Assembly (NCBI GenBank): GCA_024711295.1
Contig: JANJTB010000028.1
Coordinates: forward strand, 62,001-126,000
Origin: a bacterium
GTDB lineage: Bacteria > Bacteroidota > Ignavibacteria > Kapaibacteriales > UBA2268
Direction: 5' to 3'
DNA length: 64,000 bases
Shown: positions 54,450-61,802 of the stretch, piece by piece
How positions within the stretch are numbered: the first letter of the stretch is position 1
Layout of the letters: the number at the start of each line of letters is the position of its first letter
Made by a program: the position numbers and the translations under genes
Notes under the pieces: generated by a model
The model's database searches: none
Seen by the model: the letters and a program-made list of their open reading frames with translations, nothing else
Told to the model about the DNA's origin: nothing

Positions 54450-56021
54450 TTATTTTTTAATATTTTTATCTGCCGGTTTAATTTCAGGTAACTCATAAGC
54501 CGGTTTGTTAAATTTAATCATCTCAATTTTGTTCACAAGTTGCTTGGTGGAAGCATCCGAAATCTTAAGAAAAGTATTTGGGTAAATTCCAATCCAAACA
54601 ATAAAAATTACTATTGGCACAAGCATAGCCCACTCTTTGCTGGTCAAGTCAGGAAGATTTTTGTTCGCAGGATTATCTACAGTACCAAACATTACTCTTT
54701 GGTACATCCACAGCAAATATACTGCGGCAAAAATCACTCCTGTAGCGCCGAATATTGTGTACCAGTAAGAGCCGAGTATTTTTGAGTCAAAAGCACCTTT
54801 CAGAGTCAAGAACTCACCAATAAACCCGTTCAGTCCTGGAAGACCAACAGAAGCGAACATAGCAATTGCGAACATTACTGCAAAATTAGGCATAACCTTT
54901 GCTATTCCGCCATATTCTGATATAAGTCTTGTATGACGGCGTTCGTACAACATACCTACACACAAGAAGAGCATACCCGTTGATAAACCATGGTTAACCA
55001 TTTGTATGATTGCTCCCTGAAATCCTTCGGCTGTCATAGCGAAAATACCAAGAACGACAAAACCTAAGTGAGATACTGAAGAATAAGCAACCAATCGTTT
55101 AATATCGGTCTGAACCATTGCAACCAAGGCACCATATATTATACCTACAACTGCAAGAGTAGAAATTATACCTGAATAATTCATAGAAGCTACAGGAAAA
55201 ATTTCGATATTAAAACGTATCAAACCGTATGTACCCATTTTAAGCAAAACACCTGCAAGAATTACAGAGCCGGGAGTCGGTGCTTCTGTATGTGCATCAG
55301 GTAACCAAGTGTGAAGCGGAAACAAAGGCACCTTGATCAAGAATGACAATGCAAATGCCAAAAACATCCACTCTTGTAAATCAACAGGAATCCTGTCGTG
55401 CAATTCTTTGATTACCAGATAGTTTGTAGTAAATCCATTACTTAAATTCAGAATTTCGCTACCTGCATAATAACCTAACCAAACAACAGCAATTAACATA
55501 AACAAAGAACCAACAACTGTGAAAAGGAAGAATTTTACGGTAGCATAAAGTCTATCTTTTCCACCCCAAATACCAATAATGAAATACATAGGTATCAGTA
55601 TCAATTCCCAGAAAATATAGAATAGGAATAAATCCAATGAAACAAAAACACCTGTCATGGCAAATTGAAGAATCAATACCATAACATAATATTCTTTTTC
55701 TCTTTTCTTAATTGAATCAAAAGAAGATAATATCGCAATTGGTGTAATGAAAGTAGTCAGCATCACCAATAATAGCGACATACCATCCAAACCAATTCTA
55801 AATCCGGCATCAAAAGCAGAAATCCATACTGCCTCGTATATAAATTGAAATCCCGGATTGTTGCTATTAAAACCCAACATTAAGAATACCGATACCACAA
55901 AAGTCAGAAGTGATATTCCCAGGGCAGTATTTTTTATTAATCCTTTGTTTTCGCTTTTAAAGAATAATAATAACAATGCACCCAAAAGAGGTAAAAACAG
56001 AGTTACTAAAAGTGCTGTCAT
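54450..56021 (-). CDS. nuoM: NADH-quinone oxidoreductase subunit M
   Basis: 523 residues, about fourteen transmembrane helices. FYIFWELILIPMYFIIG carries the essential Glu of the proton channel. IKVPLFPLHTWLPDAHTEAPTPGSVILAGVLLKMGTYG and DIKRLVAYSSVSHLGFVVLG contain the Lys/His relay residues; GLPGLNGFIGEFL is also typical. Antiporter-like pump subunit of complex I. It lies 37 bases after nuoL and 29 before nuoN. Confidence 0.98.
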   Translation of the reverse strand: MTALLVTLFLPLLGALLLLFFKSENKGLIKNTALGISLLTFVVSVFLMLGFNSNNPGFQFIYEAVWISAFDAGFRIGLDGMSLLLVMLTTFITPIAILSSFDSIKKREKEYYVMVLILQFAMTGVFVSLDLFLFYIFWELILIPMYFIIGIWGGKDRLYATVKFFLFTVVGSLFMLIAVVWLGYYAGSEILNLSNGFTTNYLVIKELHDRIPVDLQEWMFLAFALSFLIKVPLFPLHTWLPDAHTEAPTPGSVILAGVLLKMGTYGLIRFNIEIFPVASMNYSGIISTLAVVGIIYGALVAMVQTDIKRLVAYSSVSHLGFVVLGIFAMTAEGFQGAIIQMVNHGLSTGMLFLCVGMLYERRHTRLISEYGGIAKVMPNFAVMFAIAMFASVGLPGLNGFIGEFLTLKGAFDSKILGSYWYTIFGATGVIFAAVYLLWMYQRVMFGTVDNPANKNLPDLTSKEWAMLVPIVIFIVWIGIYPNTFLKISDASTKQLVNKIEMIKFNKPAYELPEIKPADKNIKK

Positions 56022-56058
56022 ATTTATTTGCTTCAGTTGTAATTATACAAAATAATGA

Positions 56059-58026
56059 TTATAAAAACATAATCCAGGCAATAACACCAACAATACCTGC
56101 AATCATAACAATTGCGTAATTTTGGACTATACCATTCTGAATAAGTCTGATTCTGTTACCTAACAGTTCAACAGATTTTGCCGATCCGTTTACTATACCG
56201 TCAATAATTCCTATATCAGTAAACTTCCACAAGAATGAAGTGGACAATTTCTGAATAGGGTCAATAATTGAGGCATAGTATAATTCATCGAGCCAATATT
56301 TATTTAATAATAATTTATAAACCGGTTGATAATTCTTTGCTAATTTTCTAGGAGTTGACCAAGCAGCATCGGAATACCATTTTTTAGCTAACGCCCACAT
56401 TCCAAATGCAACAACTGTAGCTAATGCCATCAAAACATACATCATTATTTCAACTCCATGATGAGCATGCTCACCCATTACCATGTTTGCATTTGCAAAT
56501 ATTGGTTTGAGCCAGCTCTTGAGCAATGGATCGGAATGTAACCAAGGAGTAAGTGCAGGTGGTATATTCATTAAGCCACCTATTGTTGACAACACAGCAA
56601 GTGTAATCAAAGCAAAAGTTACAGTTTTCGGTGATTCATGTGGATGAACATGGTGATGATCAAATCTCTCTTTGCCTTCGAAAGTCAGATAATACAATCG
56701 AAACATATAAAATGCTGTGAACATAGCAGCTACCGCAAGTACAAGCCAAACCAACCAACCACCGCCATGGTGCGACGACCAGGCATACCATAATATTTCA
56801 TCTTTCGACATGAAACCGCTAAAGAAAGGAATACCCGCAATTGCCATTGTACCAATCAAAAAAGTTTTAGCTGTTACAGGCATGTATTTTTTCAATCCAC
56901 CCATTCTCTTGATGTCTTGTTCGCCATGCATACCATGGATAACCGAACCTGAGCCAAGGAATAATAATCCTTTGAAAAAGGCATGTGTGATAACATGAAA
57001 AATTGCAATATAATAAGCACCTACACCAAGCGCAACAAACATAAAACCTAATTGACTAACAGTAGAGTAAGCTAATACTTTCTTAATATCATTCTGAACC
57101 AAACCTATCGAGGCGGCAATAATTGCTGTAAGAGCACCCACAACAACCACAACACTCATTGTTGTTTCGGATAATGAAAATAATACAGAGTTACGTGCTA
57201 CAAGGAAAATACCCGCAGTTACCATTGTTGCGGCATGGATCAAAGCAGACACAGAAGTTGGACCTGCCATTGCATCAGGAAGCCACACAGCAAGAGGTAA
57301 TTGTGCAGATTTACCGGTACAACCAAGGAATATCATTAAGGTTATTGCAGTTATAATACCTGTATTTGCATAAGAAATGTAGTTTGAAGATGCAATATCA
57401 AATACTTCGTTATAATTCAATGTGTTGAATGTAATCAAAATTAGAAACATACCAACAAGAAAACCAAAGTCACCAATTCTGTTTACAACAAAAGCCTTCA
57501 TTCCTGCGTCACCGGTCCATGTGATTCTGACACCGGGGAATTTGCTATCATACCAAAAGCCAATCAAAAGATAAGATGCAAGACCTACCCCTTCCCAACC
57601 TAAAAATGTAAGAAGGTAATTATCAGCTAAAACAAGGTTTAGCATCATAAATATGAAAAGGTTGAGATATGAGAAGAAACGATAGAATGACCTGTCGCCA
57701 TGCATATAACCAATTGAATATACATGTATCAAAAAACCAACTCCAGTAATGAACAGGGCAAATGTTATCGAAAGTTGGTCAACTTGATAAGCCCAGTCAA
57801 TATTGAAATTACCTACAGAAATCCAGTTGAATAATTTCACGATGTGAGTATTTCCGCCGGATAATAATTCAAAGAATATTAAAAGAGTGATTATAAATGA
57901 TATGCCGACAGTAGTGCTGGCTATTGAACCAATAAGAGTCTCATTTTTAATCTTTTTGCCCCACAAACCTAACGTAACAAATCCAATCAGCGGCAATAAT
58001 GGGACCAAATATATCAATTGATGCAT
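56059..58026 (-). CDS. nuoL: NADH-quinone oxidoreductase subunit L
   Basis: 655 residues. Sixteen transmembrane helices are expected, including the long lateral helix near the C-terminus that couples the three pumps. Conserved motifs: FLGWEGVGLASYLLIGFW (channel Glu), KSAQLPLAVWLPDAMAGPTSVSALIHAATMVTAG, DIKKVLAYSTVSQLGFMF, GIPFFSGFMSKDEI. A His-rich loop (FDHHHVHPHES) lies on the soluble side. It is the first gene of the operon; the remaining nuo genes are not beside it. Confidence 0.98.
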   Translation of the reverse strand: MHQLIYLVPLLPLIGFVTLGLWGKKIKNETLIGSIASTTVGISFIITLLIFFELLSGGNTHIVKLFNWISVGNFNIDWAYQVDQLSITFALFITGVGFLIHVYSIGYMHGDRSFYRFFSYLNLFIFMMLNLVLADNYLLTFLGWEGVGLASYLLIGFWYDSKFPGVRITWTGDAGMKAFVVNRIGDFGFLVGMFLILITFNTLNYNEVFDIASSNYISYANTGIITAITLMIFLGCTGKSAQLPLAVWLPDAMAGPTSVSALIHAATMVTAGIFLVARNSVLFSLSETTMSVVVVVGALTAIIAASIGLVQNDIKKVLAYSTVSQLGFMFVALGVGAYYIAIFHVITHAFFKGLLFLGSGSVIHGMHGEQDIKRMGGLKKYMPVTAKTFLIGTMAIAGIPFFSGFMSKDEILWYAWSSHHGGGWLVWLVLAVAAMFTAFYMFRLYYLTFEGKERFDHHHVHPHESPKTVTFALITLAVLSTIGGLMNIPPALTPWLHSDPLLKSWLKPIFANANMVMGEHAHHGVEIMMYVLMALATVVAFGMWALAKKWYSDAAWSTPRKLAKNYQPVYKLLLNKYWLDELYYASIIDPIQKLSTSFLWKFTDIGIIDGIVNGSAKSVELLGNRIRLIQNGIVQNYAIVMIAGIVGVIAWIMFL

Positions 58027-58334
58027 ACCTTAACCTGATATTTTTTTATTATTGACTTAATCAAATAATTTCATTCAAATTACAATTTGGCAAAAATAAC
58101 TTTTTTTACTCAAGTTTAAAAATAAATACTAAAAAAATATTTATTCGAAGCCTAAATAAAAAGGATTCGAGCCAACAAGTATATAAATTACTTATTTTGT
58201 AAATTTACTTTACAGTGAAATTATAAAGCGTGGTTTTAATCAAAAAATTGTATAAAATTTAAAATATTGAACTTATTATTCGTTTATAATAAATTATTAT
58301 TTAATGAAATTATGTTTACAATCGGAGATAATGA
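58027..58334. other. Divergent nuoL/etfB intergenic region
   Basis: About 308 AT-rich bases hold the promoters of both operons. On the minus strand a TATTTTTG element (58091-58098) is the best candidate for nuoLMN. For etfB only a one-mismatch site (TATGTTTA at 58311) is seen. No ORF, RNA or terminator is recognised. Confidence 0.5.
58091..58098 (-). promoter_or_regulatory. Probable -7 promoter element of nuoLMN
   Basis: TATTTTTG on the minus strand matches TAnnTTTG, 65 bases before nuoL; -33 TTG spacing is not ideal (12 bases). Confidence 0.45.
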
Positions 58335-59078
58335 ATGAATATCCTTGTATGCGTTTCGAGAGTACCCGATACAGCTACTAAAGTTTTTGTTGGTGCTGAT
58401 GGAAAAAGCATTGACCCCAAAGGTGTTAAGTTTATTTTAAATCCCTATGATGAATTTGCTCTTGAAGAGGGCTTGCGACTAAAAGAAAAAAATGGCGGGA
58501 ATGTTACGGCTATTACTATCGGCTCACCCGAAGCAACCGAAATTCTGAGAACTGCCCTTGCTATGGGAGCTGATGACGCAGTATTAATCAAAGGCGACAA
58601 CCTTGATTCTTATCAGGTAGCTTACAACATCTCTGAGCATGCCAAAGCAAAAAATTACGATATCATTTTTGCCGGTAAACAGAGCGTAGATTTCGACTCA
58701 GGTCAAGTACCTTCATTAGTTGCAGCTATGCTCGACATACCATCTATTTCTGTTGTGTCAAAGCTTGAAATTAATGGTGCAACATTACTCGCAGAAAGAG
58801 ATATTGAAGGTGGAAAAGAAGTTCTCGAAGCTTCATTACCATGCCTGGTTAGTGCACAAAAAGGACTAAATGAGCCACGTTACCCTAAATTGCCCGACAT
58901 TATGAAAGCTAAGAAAAAACCGATTGAAGAATTAGACGCTAAACCTGCTGATGCCAAAGTAAGCGTTATCAGTATGGAATTGCCAAGCAAAGAAAGAGTG
59001 GGCAAAATTTTGGGTGACTCCGACGCAGACATATCCGAAATAGTTCGCAGTCTTCACGAAGAAGCTAAAGTAATATAA
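58335..59078 (+). CDS. etfB: Electron transfer flavoprotein, beta subunit
   Basis: 247 residues. ILVCVSRVPDTATKV start, NPYDEFALEEGLRLKE, AMGADDAVLIKGD and GKQSVDFDSGQVPSLVAAML (AMP-binding region) identify EtfB. With EtfA it carries electrons from acyl-CoA dehydrogenases to ETF:quinone oxidoreductase. The start at 58335 has GGAG seven bases upstream; another ATG four bases earlier is in a different frame. etfA follows after 33 bases. Confidence 0.97.
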   Translation: MNILVCVSRVPDTATKVFVGADGKSIDPKGVKFILNPYDEFALEEGLRLKEKNGGNVTAITIGSPEATEILRTALAMGADDAVLIKGDNLDSYQVAYNISEHAKAKNYDIIFAGKQSVDFDSGQVPSLVAAMLDIPSISVVSKLEINGATLLAERDIEGGKEVLEASLPCLVSAQKGLNEPRYPKLPDIMKAKKKPIEELDAKPADAKVSVISMELPSKERVGKILGDSDADISEIVRSLHEEAKVI

Positions 59079-59111
59079 CATTAAGATAATATTAAAAGGA
59101 AAATAAATAAT

Positions 59112-60071
59112 ATGAGCAAAATATTAGTATATCTTGAGCCAAATAATAATTCTTTAAAAAGAGTTTCTTACGAATTGATTACTGCAGCTCACAAAATTTC
59201 TGAAAATGTATTTGGTGTCTTGATTGGTGGCAACGAAAGTCAATTACAAACAGCAGCAGAGTTCGGACTTAAGAATGCATTTGCTGTTAATTTTGATGGT
59301 GATAAAAACTACTCATCAACTCAACACGCTGAGATTATCAACCGATTGATCAAAAGTGAAGGTTTTGATACAGTACTTTTTTCTGCAAACGCAACAGGAC
59401 TTGAGCTTGCTCCACGAGTAGCAGTTAAGATTGATGCCGGATATGTAGCTGACTGTGTTGCAATCAATAATGAAGGTGGCAAATATAGCTACAGTAAGCC
59501 AGTTTATGCAGGTAAAGCCGTTGTCAAAACACTGATAAATACCGAAAATGTAGTTTTATCTTTGCGTCCAAATGTGTTTACTGCTGTTAAGAATCCTGTA
59601 AGTACTGTCTCGGTGACTAATTTTGATGCCGGTACTTCTTCGGCAGAAGCAAAAGTCAAAGTCACAAGTATTGCACGTAATGAAGGCAAACTTGACGTAC
59701 TCGAAGCTGACATTGTAGTATCAGGTGGACGTGCAGTAAAAGGACCTGAAAATTACAACCTAATCGAAAATCTCGCTCAGGCATTAGGTGGTGCTGTTGG
59801 TGCTTCACGTGCAGTTGTTGACGCAGGCTGGAGACCACATGCAGAACAGGTTGGTCAGACAGGCAAAACCGTAAGTCCTACATTGTATGTAGCATGCGGC
59901 ATTTCCGGTGCTGTGCAGCACCTTGCCGGGATGTCAAGCTCAAAAGTTATTTTAGCGATAAATAAAGATAAAGAAGCGCCAATCTTTAAAGTTGCCGACT
60001 ACGGCTTAGTAGGTGATATTTTTGAGATATTGCCAAAATTAACCGAAAAAATAAAGCAAATGAAAGGTTAA
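59112..60071 (+). CDS. etfA: Electron transfer flavoprotein, alpha subunit
   Basis: 319 residues. The N-terminal domain resembles EtfB. The C-terminal FAD-binding domain has VVSGGRAVKGPENYNLIENLA, GAVGASRAVVDAGW, QVGQTGKTVSPTLYVACGISGAVQHLAGM and KVADYGLVGD, all diagnostic. It forms the soluble FAD/AMP heterodimer with EtfB. No ETF:quinone oxidoreductase or acyl-CoA dehydrogenase gene lies beside the pair. Confidence 0.97.
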   Translation: MSKILVYLEPNNNSLKRVSYELITAAHKISENVFGVLIGGNESQLQTAAEFGLKNAFAVNFDGDKNYSSTQHAEIINRLIKSEGFDTVLFSANATGLELAPRVAVKIDAGYVADCVAINNEGGKYSYSKPVYAGKAVVKTLINTENVVLSLRPNVFTAVKNPVSTVSVTNFDAGTSSAEAKVKVTSIARNEGKLDVLEADIVVSGGRAVKGPENYNLIENLAQALGGAVGASRAVVDAGWRPHAEQVGQTGKTVSPTLYVACGISGAVQHLAGMSSSKVILAINKDKEAPIFKVADYGLVGDIFEILPKLTEKIKQMKG

Positions 60072-60100
60072 TCCAAAACCAAATTAATTGGAACTAATTG

Positions 60101-60130
60101 AAAAGGGCTGTTCATTGCAGCCCTTTTTTT
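60101..60130. terminator. Bidirectional rho-independent terminator
   Basis: AAAAGGGCTG at 60101-60110 pairs perfectly with CAGCCCTTTT at 60118-60127 around TTCATTG, followed by more T. It ends etfBA on the plus strand and, ten bases past its stop, the T9SS gene on the minus strand. Confidence 0.92.
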
Positions 60131-60140
60131 GTGGAATTTA

Positions 60141-61481
60141 TTACATCTTCACAAACTTCACCACCTTATCTCCAATCCTGATAAAATAGACGCCAGCAGC
60201 TAACTTCTCTACATTCATCCGATGACTGCCAGTCATCGGATGAATTGATTCGGACATTATCTCAATTCCCAACATATCGAATATCTGAACTTGATAACCT
60301 TCCGAAGGTTTCAAACCTTCGGAAGGTTCAAAACTAATTGTTATGAAATCGTTTGAAGGATTAGGATATATATTTATATTATCAACATTTATTTCTTTTT
60401 CATTTATTGAGGTTAAGTCTTCATACATCCATATTGCACCACCAAAATATATATTTGCAATTCGCTTGTTAATATTATTACTGGGTAATACCATAACTTT
60501 AAAATAATTGTTAGTTATTGGTTTAGATTCGGTATCACGACTCCAATGATTACCACCATCTGTTGTTATCCAAATTACATTACCATCACCCCAAGTTATA
60601 CCAACATCTTCATTTGTAAAATATATATTGCCAATCAATCCTAAAGGACTCTCATATATTGTTGTATCCAATTGGGTAAACCAGTTTTTCCCGCCGTCTG
60701 ATGTGTGCAGAATTGTATGAGTATATTGACTTTGATTTGGTACGAACTGACGTCTGCCGGAACACCAACCTTTCAAAGAATCAATAAAATAAACACCATA
60801 CATCCCATCAATATTGCTGATCGGATTACTTTTAGTCCAAGTGTTACCTTTATCTGTTGAAAAGAAACCTCCGGCATATATAAATTTATCTTTCATATAT
60901 GCTGATTGAAAAATTATTGCACCTGAATAATTAAAGTTACTTGTAATATTATTCCATGATACTCCACCATCGCTTGTCAAAAAAATAAAATTATTTGTCA
61001 GTGCTATACCTGACAAGGAGTCCGTGAATTTAATAATTTTAAAATCTTGATTAGTATTTAAATTTGTAGAATCCCATGTAACTCCGCCATCTCTTGAAAT
61101 AGTAATTTGTCCCTCTTTATTTCCTACTACCACAAATGATGGAGTAACAAAATCAATACATACAGCACCTTTATACTTGGTTGGAATTATATCAACAACT
61201 TGCCCTTGTTCGTTATAAATTTCTTTCTGCAAATCTTCAAAAATTGTAAACCAATTATAGCCACCATCTGTTGTTTTTACAAGTCTTGTATCAATTCCTC
61301 TACTACCTACTGAAATACAATTCATAGCATCGCTACAATCCAAATCCAATTGAGGTCTGCCAATATCATAAACCTTTACCCATTCAATATGAGGAATAGT
61401 ATCCTGAGCATTAAGGTTATTACTAACTACGAATGCTGAAAATATCAGCACTAAGAAGAAACTTAGAGAGTACTTTTTCAT
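60141..61481 (-). CDS. T9SS cargo: Ycf48/BNR-like beta-propeller protein with palindrome-bearing sorting domain
   Basis: 446 residues from the ATG at 61481, the start of a clear signal peptide (MKKYSLSFFLVLIFSAFVV ... NLNAQ); the open frame runs 50 codons further up without coding character. Five or six BNR/Asp-box-type blades follow (TTDGGYNWF, SRDGGVTW, TSDGGVSW, STDKGNTW, TSDGGKNW, TTDGGNHW), typical of Ycf48-like or sialidase-like propellers without catalytic residues. The T9SS sorting domain (IYPNPSNDFITISF ... AGVYFIRI) ends in KFVKM. Two of its loops, PSEGLKPSEG and IHPMTGSHRMN, are encoded by perfect 33-bp palindromes. Surface-exposed binding protein, ligand unknown. Confidence 0.87.
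   Translation of the reverse strand: MKKYSLSFFLVLIFSAFVVSNNLNAQDTIPHIEWVKVYDIGRPQLDLDCSDAMNCISVGSRGIDTRLVKTTDGGYNWFTIFEDLQKEIYNEQGQVVDIIPTKYKGAVCIDFVTPSFVVVGNKEGQITISRDGGVTWDSTNLNTNQDFKIIKFTDSLSGIALTNNFIFLTSDGGVSWNNITSNFNYSGAIIFQSAYMKDKFIYAGGFFSTDKGNTWTKSNPISNIDGMYGVYFIDSLKGWCSGRRQFVPNQSQYTHTILHTSDGGKNWFTQLDTTIYESPLGLIGNIYFTNEDVGITWGDGNVIWITTDGGNHWSRDTESKPITNNYFKVMVLPSNNINKRIANIYFGGAIWMYEDLTSINEKEINVDNINIYPNPSNDFITISFEPSEGLKPSEGYQVQIFDMLGIEIMSESIHPMTGSHRMNVEKLAAGVYFIRIGDKVVKFVKM
60213..60245. repeat. Perfect 33-bp palindrome inside the T9SS sorting-domain coding sequence (site 1)
   Basis: ATTCATCCGATGACTG (60213-60228), central C, then its exact reverse complement (60230-60245). It is exactly 11 codons in phase, read on the minus strand as IHPMTGSHRMN. 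It can form a 16-bp hairpin in DNA or mRNA. There is no T run, so it is not a terminator. Confidence 0.95.
60296..60328. repeat. Perfect 33-bp palindrome inside the T9SS sorting-domain coding sequence (site 2)
   Basis: AACCTTCCGAAGGTTT (60296-60311), central C, then its exact reverse complement (60313-60328). Each arm contains a smaller inverted repeat (CCTTC-C-GAAGG). 33 bases, frame-preserving, encoding most of EPSEGLKPSEGY. The sequence differs from site 1, but size and symmetry are identical. Confidence 0.95.
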
Positions 61482-61802
61482 TCTGATAACCTTATTTAAT
61501 TTAACAAATAAACCAAAAAATATTTTGTTCTCAACATAACTTAGCGATTTTACTTTTTGGATAAAAAAGTAAATATTTTTTTCTTTAAGTTTAATATTGA
61601 GATTAACCAAATAATTTACCTCAAAAAACAAAAAAAAACCGCGGTAAAATCATCTACAAATTTTCGGCTTTTTAATATTAAATTTCAGACATTTTATCTT
61701 ACCTCCATATTTTAATAAAATTGTAACAACTCTAACATATATATGTACTTTTTCAAGAAAAAGGTGACATATTTTTTTAATTATTTTTTATTTCCATTCT
61801 GT
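61482..61802. other. AT-rich spacer between two T9SS genes
   Basis: About 320 bases with homopolymer runs. A short GC island (ACCGCGGT, 61638-61645) is a perfect 8-bp palindrome. No convincing promoter element, terminator or coding ORF is seen; the open frame upstream of 61481 has low-complexity composition. Confidence 0.4.

Noticed and set aside
60213-60328. Transcription terminators for the palindromes in the T9SS sorting domain
   Set aside because: They are inside the coding region, have no T run, and a proper bidirectional terminator follows at 60101-60130.
61482-61631. N-terminal extension of the propeller protein (50 extra codons)
   Set aside because: The extension is Lys/Asn/Phe-rich, low-complexity and precedes a perfect signal peptide start, which would not work internally.
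61739-61775. Hairpin CTTTTTC/GAAAAAG as terminator of the last T9SS gene
   Set aside because: The stem is A/T only with a two-base loop and no supporting tail, too weak to call.
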